This document shows positions 1 to 5,834 of a stretch of DNA of 5,834 nt, piece by piece. The first letter of the stretch is position 1. Every line of letters begins with the position of its first letter. The notes below the pieces were generated by a model. The model saw only the letters and a list, made by a program, of their open reading frames with translations, made no database searches and had not been told where the DNA came from. A program made the position numbers and the translations under genes. The stretch is from Spirochaetota bacterium (lineage in GTDB: Bacteria; Spirochaetota; Spirochaetia; Treponematales; Treponemataceae): positions 1 through 5,834 of the forward strand of contig JAKPSR010000148.1 of NCBI GenBank assembly GCA_029571425.1, given 5' to 3'.

Positions 1-195
1 CGGCGGATGGGCGGCGAAACGAACGTAGACGAGACGCCTTCCGTCGGCGAGGGCCTGTCGCGCGAACGGAATCGCGACGCGGCGATATTCGTCCACGGAC
101 GACACCTGCCAGACGACGTTGTCGCCGAGCCGGATCGAGTCTAGGGCCCCGTCGAGCCCCTCCATCCCGCTCCGAACGCGCTCAAAGGCCGCCAT
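1..195 (-). CDS. N-terminus of a KaiC-like / PEP-pyruvate-binding-type protein (partial)
   Basis: Only the first 65 codons are present; the gene runs off the left edge with no stop. The start is ATG at 195-193, overlapping the end of apbE by 14 nt in another frame. A good Shine-Dalgarno, GGGGAG (208-203), sits 7 nt upstream. The peptide begins MAAFERVRSGMEGLDGALD and continues with IRLGDNVVWQVSS (residues 22-34) and GRRLVYVRFAAHPP at the visible end. The SG-x-x-GLD-x-x-L-x-x-IRLGDNV pattern resembles the opening of KaiC/RecA-like ATPase domains. From memory, a very similar opening precedes PEP/pyruvate-binding (PEP synthase-like) domains in some spirochaetes and deltaproteobacteria. That would make it a phosphoryl-transfer enzyme or regulator, but no catalytic domain is visible here, so the function is inference. 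The overlap suggests translational coupling to apbE. Reality of the gene is fairly sure; identity is not. Confidence 0.6.
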   Translation of the reverse strand, partial: MAAFERVRSGMEGLDGALDSIRLGDNVVWQVSSVDEYRRVAIPFARQALADGRRLVYVRFAAHPP

Positions 196-1243
196 TTTCG
201 GGCTCCCCGTCGGCGACCGAGAAGCGGTCGTCCAGGACGCGTATTTTCCCGCGCAGGCCAGACGTCGCGTAGATCCGTCGCTTGGCGTCTATGATAATCG
301 CTTCCGCCTCCGGTTCCGCTTCGACGAGGGCGAGACCTTCCTTCGCGCCGAGGAGAAAGGCCGAGGTCGAGAGGGCGTCTGCCCGCATCGAATTCGGGGA
401 GACGATCGTGACCGACAGGAGACCCGTCTCGGCCGGCCAGCCGGTTCGCGGGTTTACGATGTGATGATATCGTCGCCCTCCCTCGACGAAAAAACGCTCG
501 TAGGCGCCGGAGGTGACGACGGAGGCGTTGCTTACCGGTATTGAGAGGATTGGCGCGCCGCGGTTCGTCTCGGGATCGCGGATGCCGATCGTCCAGGGTG
601 TGCCCCGCTTCTTTTCCCCAACGGCATAGATGTTTCCCCCGAGGTCCACGATCGCCCGATCGGCGCCCGCCTCGCGAAGGATCTGGGCGGCAAGGTCTGC
701 GGCGTGCCCTTTCGCGATTCCGCCGAGGTCGAGACGCATTCCGCTTTTGGAGAGGAACACGGTGTCGCTCTCGCCGATGGTAACCCGCCGATAGTCGACG
801 AGGGAGCGGGCCGCGTCAATCGTGTCCTGAGACGGGACGGCCGCCGCGTCGGTCCCGATACCCCACGCCTTCACGAGCGGGCCGATCGTCGGGTCGAAAA
901 GCCCGTCGGTCTGCTTAGCGTAGGAAAGCGCCGCGCGGAGGATCGCGATGGTGTCGGGCGCGGCGTGAGCCGGAGAGATCCCGGATGATCGATTGATCTC
1001 GGCCACGTTGGTGTCGTCCCTGTTTGCGCTGACCGTCGCCTCGAGCTCGCGGAGCCGGGCGAAGACCCGGGCAAGGAGCGCGTCGTCCGGTTTCGGCAGG
1101 GTGATGGCGCATACCGTCCCAAACACGAGCTCGGTTCGCATGGTCGGGGCCGATACGCGGCAAGAGGCAAAAACGAGCGCGGTGCCGACGATCAACGCGA
1201 TCGCGCGCCTTGCCTTGCGCTCATCATTTTGTCGTGCATTCAT
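182..1243 (-). CDS. apbE: FAD:protein FMN transferase, ApbE family lipoprotein
   Basis: A 353-residue ApbE/Ftp protein, a normal family length. ApbE enzymes use FAD and Mg2+ to attach FMN covalently to a Thr/Ser of extracytoplasmic flavoproteins such as Rnf/Nqr subunits. The N-terminus is basic (ERKARR), then a hydrophobic stretch (residues 14-26) and a lipobox ending FAS-C28, so it is probably a lipoprotein anchored outside the cytoplasmic membrane. Family motifs in order: GLFDPTIGPLV (114-124), LDLGGIAKG (171-179), IVDLGGNIYAVG (198-209), VVTSGAYERFF (242-252), HHIVNPRTGWP (260-270) and RADALSTSAF (287-296). D289 and T293 match the usual metal-ligand positions. The ATG overlaps the TGA of the upstream cyclase gene (ATGA, 1243-1240). 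A weak AAGG lies 10 nt upstream. No Rnf/Nqr gene is visible, so its flavoprotein substrate must be encoded elsewhere. Confidence 0.93.
   Translation of the reverse strand: MNARQNDERKARRAIALIVGTALVFASCRVSAPTMRTELVFGTVCAITLPKPDDALLARVFARLRELEATVSANRDDTNVAEINRSSGISPAHAAPDTIAILRAALSYAKQTDGLFDPTIGPLVKAWGIGTDAAAVPSQDTIDAARSLVDYRRVTIGESDTVFLSKSGMRLDLGGIAKGHAADLAAQILREAGADRAIVDLGGNIYAVGEKKRGTPWTIGIRDPETNRGAPILSIPVSNASVVTSGAYERFFVEGGRRYHHIVNPRTGWPAETGLLSVTIVSPNSMRADALSTSAFLLGAKEGLALVEAEPEAEAIIIDAKRRIYATSGLRGKIRVLDDRFSVADGEPENGGL
203..208 (-). promoter_or_regulatory. Shine-Dalgarno for the leftmost gene, inside apbE
   Basis: GGGGAG on the minus strand lies 7 nt before the ATG at 195, within the last codons of apbE. 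It decides the start of the partial downstream gene and supports reinitiation or coupled translation. Confidence 0.55.
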
Positions 1244-3474
1244 GATCGACCCGCCTTCTTGCGTTTCTTTTCCTCGTAAAGCCGGGCGTCGCTTTCCTCG
1301 ATGCTTTCGTCGAAGGATCGTATCGGGCTGCCCGGCGAATTGTGCACGAAACCCCAGCTCGCGGAGAGGGCCCAGGGTCTCGCGCTTCCATCTTCGTTGA
1401 AGGCGCGTATCCCCGCGTCGATGCGGTCGAGGGCCGCCCGCACGCTTTGCTCGGGCGCGCCCGTCATCAGCACGAGGAATTCGTCGCCGCCGTACCGCAC
1501 GACGAGATCTCCGTCACGAAAGCTTTTTCGCAGAATGTCGGCGAGCGCCCGGATCGCGACGTCCCCTTCCTTGTGGCCAAACTGGTCGTTGATCCTCTTG
1601 AGCCCATCCATGTCAATAAAAATAAACGACGTTGATTCGTTCGTCTCGATCGCGCGCTCGAAGGCGGCTCGTCCCTCGATGAGTAGGGCGCGCCGGTTCG
1701 CGAGGCCGGTGAATTCGTCGATCGACGATAGGCGAGACAGGTCGGTGTTTCGCCGCTTCAGGCTCTCTATGTGATCGGTGAGAGCGCGCTGCTTCTCCCT
1801 GACGAGGTCGTTGGCGCGCGCGGTGGAGATGAGGTGCGAGACGACTTCCTGCACCATCGAGTATTGCTGGTATTGCGTTTCCGATATCGAGAGGGCGAGA
1901 TAGCCGAGCGGGACGCCGCGGCGCTCAAGGGGAAGCACGGCGACAGGTTCGTACAGCGAGTCGATCCCGTCGGGGATGAGGGTCGAAAGCGGAATTCGGG
2001 GAAAGTCCTTTCGGGGGATGTCGACGGAGGCGCGCTCACGGTATGAGAGCCGAACCTCGCCCTCGCCCGCTGAATCGGCCGCGAGAAGCACGAGAACGCA
2101 GCGCTGGATACCGAGTAACGGAAGGAAGGAACCGAAGCCGCGGATCGCCGCGTCGAGCGAAAGCTTTTGCGAGAGAAGGGCGTTGCAGCCTTGATAAAAG
2201 GAAAGGGACCCGAGGTCGAGCGCGCGAAGGCGGGCGAACTGCCGCCGTTTCGCCTGGAGCATGGTTCGGAAGGAGTCGATGAATAGTGCGTTCACGAACA
2301 CTTGGTCGGAGAAGCTACGGTGCTTAAGTAATAGGCTCGTCCAGAGGGTCGAAAAGACGTCGATAAAGGCGTTCGTGAGGTCGCCTGTCTTTGCGAAGTC
2401 CTCGATGGCGCCGGGCACGACGGAGGCGTATGGCTGGGTGTCCCCCTTTTCGAGGCTCTCCTCGATCAGGGTCTCGAGGGCGTTTCGGAGCGTCTCGTTC
2501 TCGGCGCGCCGTCGGCCGGATCGCCGTTTCCCGCGCACCTCGACGAACGCGTCCTTCGGAACGCTACGGCGCTCAAGGAAGCCGGTGCAGCCGCAGGATT
2601 CCCGTTGCACGAAACGAGCCGGCACCGTGACGGTCTCTGGCCCGTATGTTGTCGTTCCCGCGATGTCGGACCGAATCCGCTCGAGGAGTATCGTGGATAT
2701 CTCCCGGATAGGGACGGAAACCGTCGTTAAGTCGCTCGAGAGAATGCCGCTTTCCTCGACGTCGTCGAAGGCGACGACCGCGATGTCCTCGGGCACCGCG
2801 ATGCCGTTAGCCGCGAATTCCCGTATCGCCCCGATCGCCATTTGCGCGTTCAGGCAGACGAGGACGTCCGGCGAGTCGTTTTCCAGGGCGAGAATGCGCG
2901 CGACGGCCGTTTTGCCGTCTTCCGCGAGAAACGATCCGGGGAGACAAAGGCCTAATGGAATCGAGAGGTCCCTCTCGGCGAGGGATCGATCGATCGCGAC
3001 GCGGCGCTTGCGGGAGACGCTGTCGGGCGCGTCCGGCCCCGAAAGGAGGGCGATCCTGCGATACCCGTGACGATCGACGATATGGGCGACAAGCTCGCCG
3101 ATGGCCGCATCCTCGTCGGCGATTACCCCGAAAAAACCGTCCGCGGCGCCAAGGAACAGGTACATCGGAATCCCCGGGAGGCGTCTAGCGAGCTCGGGCA
3201 TGCCCGCGGTTGGGCGCAGGGGGTAAACGGAATCTGGTAAGACGATGAGGGCGTCGAGGGCGTCGGGGTGGGGCAGGTTGTATGCGAGCGAAGGGCCGTC
3301 TTCGCCGATAACCCCGCCGAAGAAGAAAACGAGATGGGCGTTCGCTTCCTCGGCCGCCTCGATGAGGGACGAAATGACTTGGCCGTTAAAATACCCGCCG
3401 ATTGAGTTCATCAAGACCCCAACCGTGAGCGCGAAAGGGTCTTGGCGATCGAATCGACGGATATCGGCGGTCAT
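1240..3474 (-). CDS. Soluble diguanylate cyclase with LacI/periplasmic-binding-protein-like sensor domain
   Basis: A 744-residue predicted c-di-GMP synthase. Residues 15 to about 290 resemble the ligand-binding core of LacI-family regulators: LTVGVLMNSIGGYFNGQV (16-33), LVAHIVDRHGYRRIALLSG (128-146), PDVLVCLNAQMAIGAIREF (202-220) and VPEDIAVVAFDDVEES (227-242), ending in RESCGC (291-296). There is no DNA-binding helix-turn-helix, signal peptide or membrane helix, so it should be cytoplasmic. Residues about 320-420 look helical. About 425-555 could be a GAF-like domain (low certainty). About 555-583 is charged and probably coiled coil. The C-terminus (about 584-740) is GGDEF: DEFTGLANRR (586-595), FIDMDGLKRIND (619-630) and an intact GGDEF (662-666), with an RxxD product-inhibition site (R653-D656). 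Catalysis is therefore expected. It follows aspS by 24 nt. The ligand is unknown; sugars are typical for the fold. No alternative start codon lies between the aspS stop and the domain. Confidence 0.92.
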   Translation of the reverse strand: MTADIRRFDRQDPFALTVGVLMNSIGGYFNGQVISSLIEAAEEANAHLVFFFGGVIGEDGPSLAYNLPHPDALDALIVLPDSVYPLRPTAGMPELARRLPGIPMYLFLGAADGFFGVIADEDAAIGELVAHIVDRHGYRRIALLSGPDAPDSVSRKRRVAIDRSLAERDLSIPLGLCLPGSFLAEDGKTAVARILALENDSPDVLVCLNAQMAIGAIREFAANGIAVPEDIAVVAFDDVEESGILSSDLTTVSVPIREISTILLERIRSDIAGTTTYGPETVTVPARFVQRESCGCTGFLERRSVPKDAFVEVRGKRRSGRRRAENETLRNALETLIEESLEKGDTQPYASVVPGAIEDFAKTGDLTNAFIDVFSTLWTSLLLKHRSFSDQVFVNALFIDSFRTMLQAKRRQFARLRALDLGSLSFYQGCNALLSQKLSLDAAIRGFGSFLPLLGIQRCVLVLLAADSAGEGEVRLSYRERASVDIPRKDFPRIPLSTLIPDGIDSLYEPVAVLPLERRGVPLGYLALSISETQYQQYSMVQEVVSHLISTARANDLVREKQRALTDHIESLKRRNTDLSRLSSIDEFTGLANRRALLIEGRAAFERAIETNESTSFIFIDMDGLKRINDQFGHKEGDVAIRALADILRKSFRDGDLVVRYGGDEFLVLMTGAPEQSVRAALDRIDAGIRAFNEDGSARPWALSASWGFVHNSPGSPIRSFDESIEESDARLYEEKKRKKAGRS

Positions 3475-3476
3475 AT

Positions 3477-3480
3477 CCTC
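3477..3480 (-). promoter_or_regulatory. Closely spaced Shine-Dalgarno of the cyclase gene
   Basis: GAGG is followed by only two bases (AT) before the ATG at 3474, much closer than the usual 5-9 nt. It is the only SD-like stretch in the 24-nt gap after the aspS stop (TAA, 3501-3499). The aspS stop is in the same reading frame and no other start codon exists in the gap. Expression may therefore rely partly on ribosomes reinitiating after aspS. Confidence 0.4.
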
Positions 3481-3498
3481 ATTATCGCAGCACGGGCA

Positions 3499-5280
3499 TT
3501 ATTTTACAATCTTCAAATGGAGCTCGTCGAGCTGCTTTTGGTCGACCTCGCTCGGGCAGTCGTCCATCGGGCTTTGGGCGAAACTGTTCTTCGGGAAGGC
3601 AATGACCTCTTTGATCGAGGTCTCGCCCGCCATCAGCATCACCAGTCGGTCGAGTCCCGGCGCTATCCCCCCGTGGGGCGGCGCGCCGTACTTGAACGCC
3701 TCGGTGAGGAAGCCGAACTTGCGCTGTCCCTCTTCCTCGCTGAAGCCGACGATCTTAAATATCTTTTTCTGAAGATCGGGATCGTGGATTCGGATCGAGC
3801 CCGACGCGAGCTCGTATCCGTTCAGCACGAGATCGTAAAGGTCGCCCTTGACGCTTCCTGGGTCGGACTCGAGGGTGGCGTGGTACTTGTCTTGGGGCCA
3901 GGTGAACATATGGTGGGCGGTGTCCCATTTCCCCTCGTCCTCATTCCACTCGAACATCGGGAAGTCGACGATCCAGGCGAACTCGAAACGCCCTTCCTCG
4001 CAGAGGCCGAGGTCCTTGCCAAGTTTGGAGCGGACGGCGCCGAGGGCGGCGCAGGCAACCTTTGCCTTCGCGTCGGCGACGAAGAGGAGAAGGTCGCCCG
4101 GCTTCGCGCCGAGCTTCCCGCAAACCTCGACCGCCTTTCCCTCGAAGAACTTGGACACTCCGCCCTCGAGCGTAGGCGCGTTGGCTTCTCCGCCGACCTT
4201 CATCCAAGCGAGGCCCTTTGCCTTGTAGATCTTTGCCTGGGACTCAAGTTCCTCGATGAGCTTTCGGCTGTACTTCTCGGCGACGCCGGGCACGACGAGG
4301 GCCTTGACCTTGCCTCCCGCGGCAAGGGCGTCCTTGAACGCCTGGAATGTGCCTGTCTCGGCAAGGAAGGCCCCATCCTGCATCCGCATGTCGAAGCGAA
4401 GTTCCGGCTTGTCCGAACCGTAGAGGTCGATCGCGTCATCGTAGGCGATGCGGTTGAACTTCGGGGGGAGCGCGACGCCGAGGGTTTCCTTGAATATGTG
4501 GCCCATCATCCCCTCGATGAGGGAAAGGACGTCCTCGCGGTTTACGAAGCTCATCTCGATGTCGATCTGGGTGAATTCCGGCTGGCGGTCGCCTCGCGCG
4601 TCCTCGTCTCGGTAGCAACGGGCGATCTGAAAGTACTTGTCGAAGCCGGAGACCATCAGGATTTGCTTATAAAGCTGGGGTGACTGGGGAAGGGCATAGA
4701 ACTTACCTGCGTACAGGCGCGAGGGAACGAGGTAGTCGCGCGCGCCCTCGGGCGTCGAGGCGATGAAGGTCGGGGTCTCGAGCTCGTAGAAGCCTTTGCC
4801 GACGAGGTACTGCCTGGTCGCGAAGGCCACTTTCGAGCGGAGGGCAAGATGGTGCTGCATGACGCCGGACCGAAGGTCGAGGTAGCGATACTTGAGGCGA
4901 AGCTCCTCGCTCGCGTTCGTCTTTTCGTCGATCATGAAGGGGAGGGTTTCCGCCTTGGAAAGTATCTCGATTCGCTTGGCGACGACCTCGATCGCGCCGG
5001 TGGGCATGTCGGGATTCACCATCGAGTCCGGGCGGGCGCGGACGACGCCCTCGACCGCGAGGCAGTACTCCATCTTGAGCTCGGCGGCGCAGGCTGCGAG
5101 CTCCGCAGGGGCGTCCGCGTCCACGACGACCTGGGTGAGGCCATAGCGGTCGCGAAGGTTGATGAAGGATATGCCGCCGTGATCGCGTTTGCGGTGCACC
5201 CAGCCGTTAAGAATAACCGTTTTTCCCGCGTCAGCGGCGCGAATGTCCCCGCAGGTGGCGGTACGTCTCATTTGTTCCAT
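3499..5280 (-). CDS. aspS: Aspartyl-tRNA synthetase, bacterial type
   Basis: A 593-residue class IIb synthetase that charges tRNA-Asp in the cytoplasm, of normal bacterial length. In order, numbering from the ATG at 5280: an N-terminal OB-fold anticodon-binding domain (about 4-110, with GWVHRKRDHGGISF at 26-39); GARDYLVPSR (179-188); the substrate-binding QSPQLYKQ (199-206); motif 2, CYRDEDARGDRQPEFTQID (222-240); a bacterial GAD-type insertion (about 293-398); AHHMFTWP (455-462); GYELASGSIRIHDPD (488-502); and motif 3, GGIAPGLDRLVML (537-549). H34 in the RDHGG loop is the residue found in non-discriminating enzymes, which also charge tRNA-Asn. The start is either ATG 5280 or ATG 5271 (MRRTATCGD, which aligns best with family N-termini). 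Neither has a clear SD. A TTG at 5316 falls inside the -35 element and was not used. It is the first gene of the apparent operon. Confidence 0.97.
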   Translation of the reverse strand: MEQMRRTATCGDIRAADAGKTVILNGWVHRKRDHGGISFINLRDRYGLTQVVVDADAPAELAACAAELKMEYCLAVEGVVRARPDSMVNPDMPTGAIEVVAKRIEILSKAETLPFMIDEKTNASEELRLKYRYLDLRSGVMQHHLALRSKVAFATRQYLVGKGFYELETPTFIASTPEGARDYLVPSRLYAGKFYALPQSPQLYKQILMVSGFDKYFQIARCYRDEDARGDRQPEFTQIDIEMSFVNREDVLSLIEGMMGHIFKETLGVALPPKFNRIAYDDAIDLYGSDKPELRFDMRMQDGAFLAETGTFQAFKDALAAGGKVKALVVPGVAEKYSRKLIEELESQAKIYKAKGLAWMKVGGEANAPTLEGGVSKFFEGKAVEVCGKLGAKPGDLLLFVADAKAKVACAALGAVRSKLGKDLGLCEEGRFEFAWIVDFPMFEWNEDEGKWDTAHHMFTWPQDKYHATLESDPGSVKGDLYDLVLNGYELASGSIRIHDPDLQKKIFKIVGFSEEEGQRKFGFLTEAFKYGAPPHGGIAPGLDRLVMLMAGETSIKEVIAFPKNSFAQSPMDDCPSEVDQKQLDELHLKIVK

Positions 5281-5287
5281 GGCGGAC

Positions 5288-5316
5288 AGTATAGAAGGTT
5301 GCGCGGGTAAAGACAA
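5288..5316 (-). promoter_or_regulatory. Probable aspS operon promoter
   Basis: On the minus strand, TTGTCT (5316-5311) and TATACT (5293-5288) are separated by exactly 17 bp. They match the sigma-70 consensus at 4/6 and 5/6 positions. TATACT ends 7 nt before the ATG at 5280, so transcription would be expected to begin at or next to that A. The resulting mRNA would be leaderless, or have a leader of about 9 nt if ATG 5271 is used. Confidence 0.6.
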
Positions 5317-5326
5317 GAATCCCGCG
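5302..5326. repeat. Inverted repeat bracketing the aspS -35 element (candidate operator)
   Basis: CGCGGG (5302-5307) and CCCGCG (5321-5326) are perfect inverted arms with a 13-nt spacer. The half-site centres are 19 bp apart, close to two helical turns. The aspS -35 hexamer lies within the spacer, and the right arm ends 5 bp before the -35-like hexamer of the divergent gene. A dimeric regulator bound here could affect both promoters. In a GC-rich sequence, 6-bp arms can arise by chance, so this is only a candidate. Confidence 0.3.
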
Positions 5327-5331
5327 GAATT

Positions 5332-5359
5332 TTGCTTTTTGGGGCGAGAAACCTATACT
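5332..5359 (+). promoter_or_regulatory. Probable promoter of the divergent membrane-sensor gene
   Basis: TATACT (5354-5359) is a 5/6 match to the -10 consensus. A weak -35-like TTGCTT (5332-5337, 3/6) lies 16 bp upstream in an AT-rich patch. The -10 ends 7 nt before the ATG at 5367, the same geometry as at aspS. The start site would therefore fall at or near the first base of the start codon. Confidence 0.5.
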
Positions 5360-5366
5360 TAAAAGC

Positions 5367-5834
5367 ATGCTTCGAACGCGCTCCCGAGAGGTACAGCAAC
5401 GCGTCGTCGACCGGGTCATTGTCCTGGTGTGGCTCGTCGTTTTCATGGTCTGCGCGCTCGGGATCGGATTCCCGATACTGTTCTTCATGACCCTCGAAGG
5501 GGTGTATAAGGACCAGCAGGAAATCGTCGTCAAATTCTCCCGTGCCTATCTCGAAAACTACCTAAACTACCAGCGTGAGGTCGTTACTCAAACGGCCCGA
5601 GCCGCGCCGTTGCAGGATCCCTCCCTTTTCGCCCGAGTTAGGCGCGAGACGCGGGGAATCCCCCCGCAGGACGGACTGGCGGCCCGCGAACTGCTGCGGG
5701 GCGTGCTCTCCCAATCAAATGCCTTTCGCTTCTTGGCCTTCCTGACGCCGGACGAGGTTCGGCCCATCCTGCTGGAGCCCGCCGCCCTCCAGGCGGCCCT
5801 TACCGAGGGGCAGTATGATCGCGGCTATGCCTGG
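5367..5834 (+). CDS. Membrane-anchored sensor protein, N-terminal part (Cache-like), partial
   Basis: An open frame of 156 codons runs from ATG 5367 to the window edge without a stop. The first 16 residues are charged (MLRTRSREVQQRVVDR). A strongly hydrophobic segment (about 17-41, VIVLVWLVVFMVCALGIGF onward) forms one transmembrane helix. It is followed by a probable extracytoplasmic region starting TLEGVYKDQQEIVVKF, with helical character and then FRFLAFLTPDEVRPILLEP and QYDRGYAW at the edge. The latter resembles the core of Cache-type sensor domains in bacterial receptors. Such proteins usually continue to a second membrane helix and a chemotaxis, kinase, phosphatase or cyclase output, which is not visible here. 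No SD precedes the ATG, and no good later start exists before the membrane helix. It is divergent from aspS, with 86 nt between the start codons. Confidence 0.8.
   Translation, partial: MLRTRSREVQQRVVDRVIVLVWLVVFMVCALGIGFPILFFMTLEGVYKDQQEIVVKFSRAYLENYLNYQREVVTQTARAAPLQDPSLFARVRRETRGIPPQDGLAARELLRGVLSQSNAFRFLAFLTPDEVRPILLEPAALQAALTEGQYDRGYAW

Noticed and set aside
119..544. A 141-codon plus-strand open frame opposite apbE
   Set aside because: It is antisense to the conserved C-terminal part of apbE and has low-complexity Arg/Gly/Asp composition with no motif.
2261..3070. A 269-codon plus-strand open frame antisense to the cyclase gene
   Set aside because: Its composition is Arg/Ser-rich as in shadow frames, it has no motif, and it is fully contained within the well-supported minus-strand gene.
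3475..3498. Possible terminator between aspS and the cyclase gene
   Set aside because: The 24-nt gap has no stem-loop with a following U-tract and also has to hold the next ribosome binding site.
3442..4683. A 413-codon plus-strand open frame antisense to aspS
   Set aside because: It lies almost wholly opposite an unmistakable aspS, shows no recognisable domain, and long antisense open frames are expected in GC-rich coding DNA.
5281..5316. TTG start that would extend aspS by 12 residues
   Set aside because: The TTG is part of the likely -35 hexamer, there is no Shine-Dalgarno, and the extra residues have no counterpart in the family.
5231..5533. A 100-codon minus-strand open frame across the divergent promoter region
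   Set aside because: It overlaps the start of aspS in another frame and is antisense to the hydrophobic N-terminus of the divergent gene. It has no motif.
1..5834. Mobile elements, CRISPR arrays, tRNA or rRNA genes
   Set aside because: No direct-repeat array, transposase motif, terminal inverted repeats or structured RNA signature was seen; nearly all the sequence is explained by five genes.

Overview
This GC-rich window (roughly 60% by eye) is almost entirely protein-coding. It holds four tightly packed genes on the minus strand and one divergent gene on the plus strand that runs off the right edge. No tRNA, rRNA, CRISPR array, insertion sequence or prophage signature was seen. The gene types suggest a bacterium, perhaps a free-living spirochaete: a LacI-type ligand-binding domain fused to GGDEF, a lipoprotein-type ApbE, and a KaiC-like/PEP-synthase-like protein start. 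That assignment rests on remembered family distribution and is only tentative.

Layout, in transcription order on the minus strand: aspS (aspartyl-tRNA synthetase, 5280 to 3499); a 24-nt gap; a 744-residue cytoplasmic diguanylate cyclase with a LacI/periplasmic-binding-protein-like sensor and a GGDEF output (3474 to 1240); an ATGA overlap into apbE (FAD:protein FMN transferase lipoprotein, 1243 to 182); and a 14-nt overlap into the first 65 codons of a further protein (195 to the left edge). The gaps and overlaps argue for one transcript, read from a promoter just in front of aspS. Codon frames are clean throughout, with no visible frameshift or decay.

On the plus strand, an open reading frame starts at 5367 and continues to the window edge without a stop. 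It encodes a short cytoplasmic N-terminus, one transmembrane helix and the beginning of an extracytoplasmic sensor domain, probably Cache-like. Its output domain lies beyond the window.

The 86-nt divergent intergenic region (5281-5366) is the most informative non-coding part. Each side carries a TATACT -10 hexamer exactly 7 nt before the ATG, with a -35-like hexamer at 16 or 17 bp. Neither ATG has a convincing Shine-Dalgarno sequence. Both genes may therefore be expressed from leaderless, or nearly leaderless, mRNAs. A perfect 6-bp inverted repeat brackets the aspS -35 element and could be an operator.

The genes do not form an obvious single pathway. The window joins translation (aspS), second-messenger signalling (c-di-GMP synthase), extracytoplasmic flavoprotein maturation (apbE) and a possible PEP/pyruvate-type enzyme. 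I did not find a clearly new system. The best leads are the soluble LacI-GGDEF sensor and the paired leaderless promoters.
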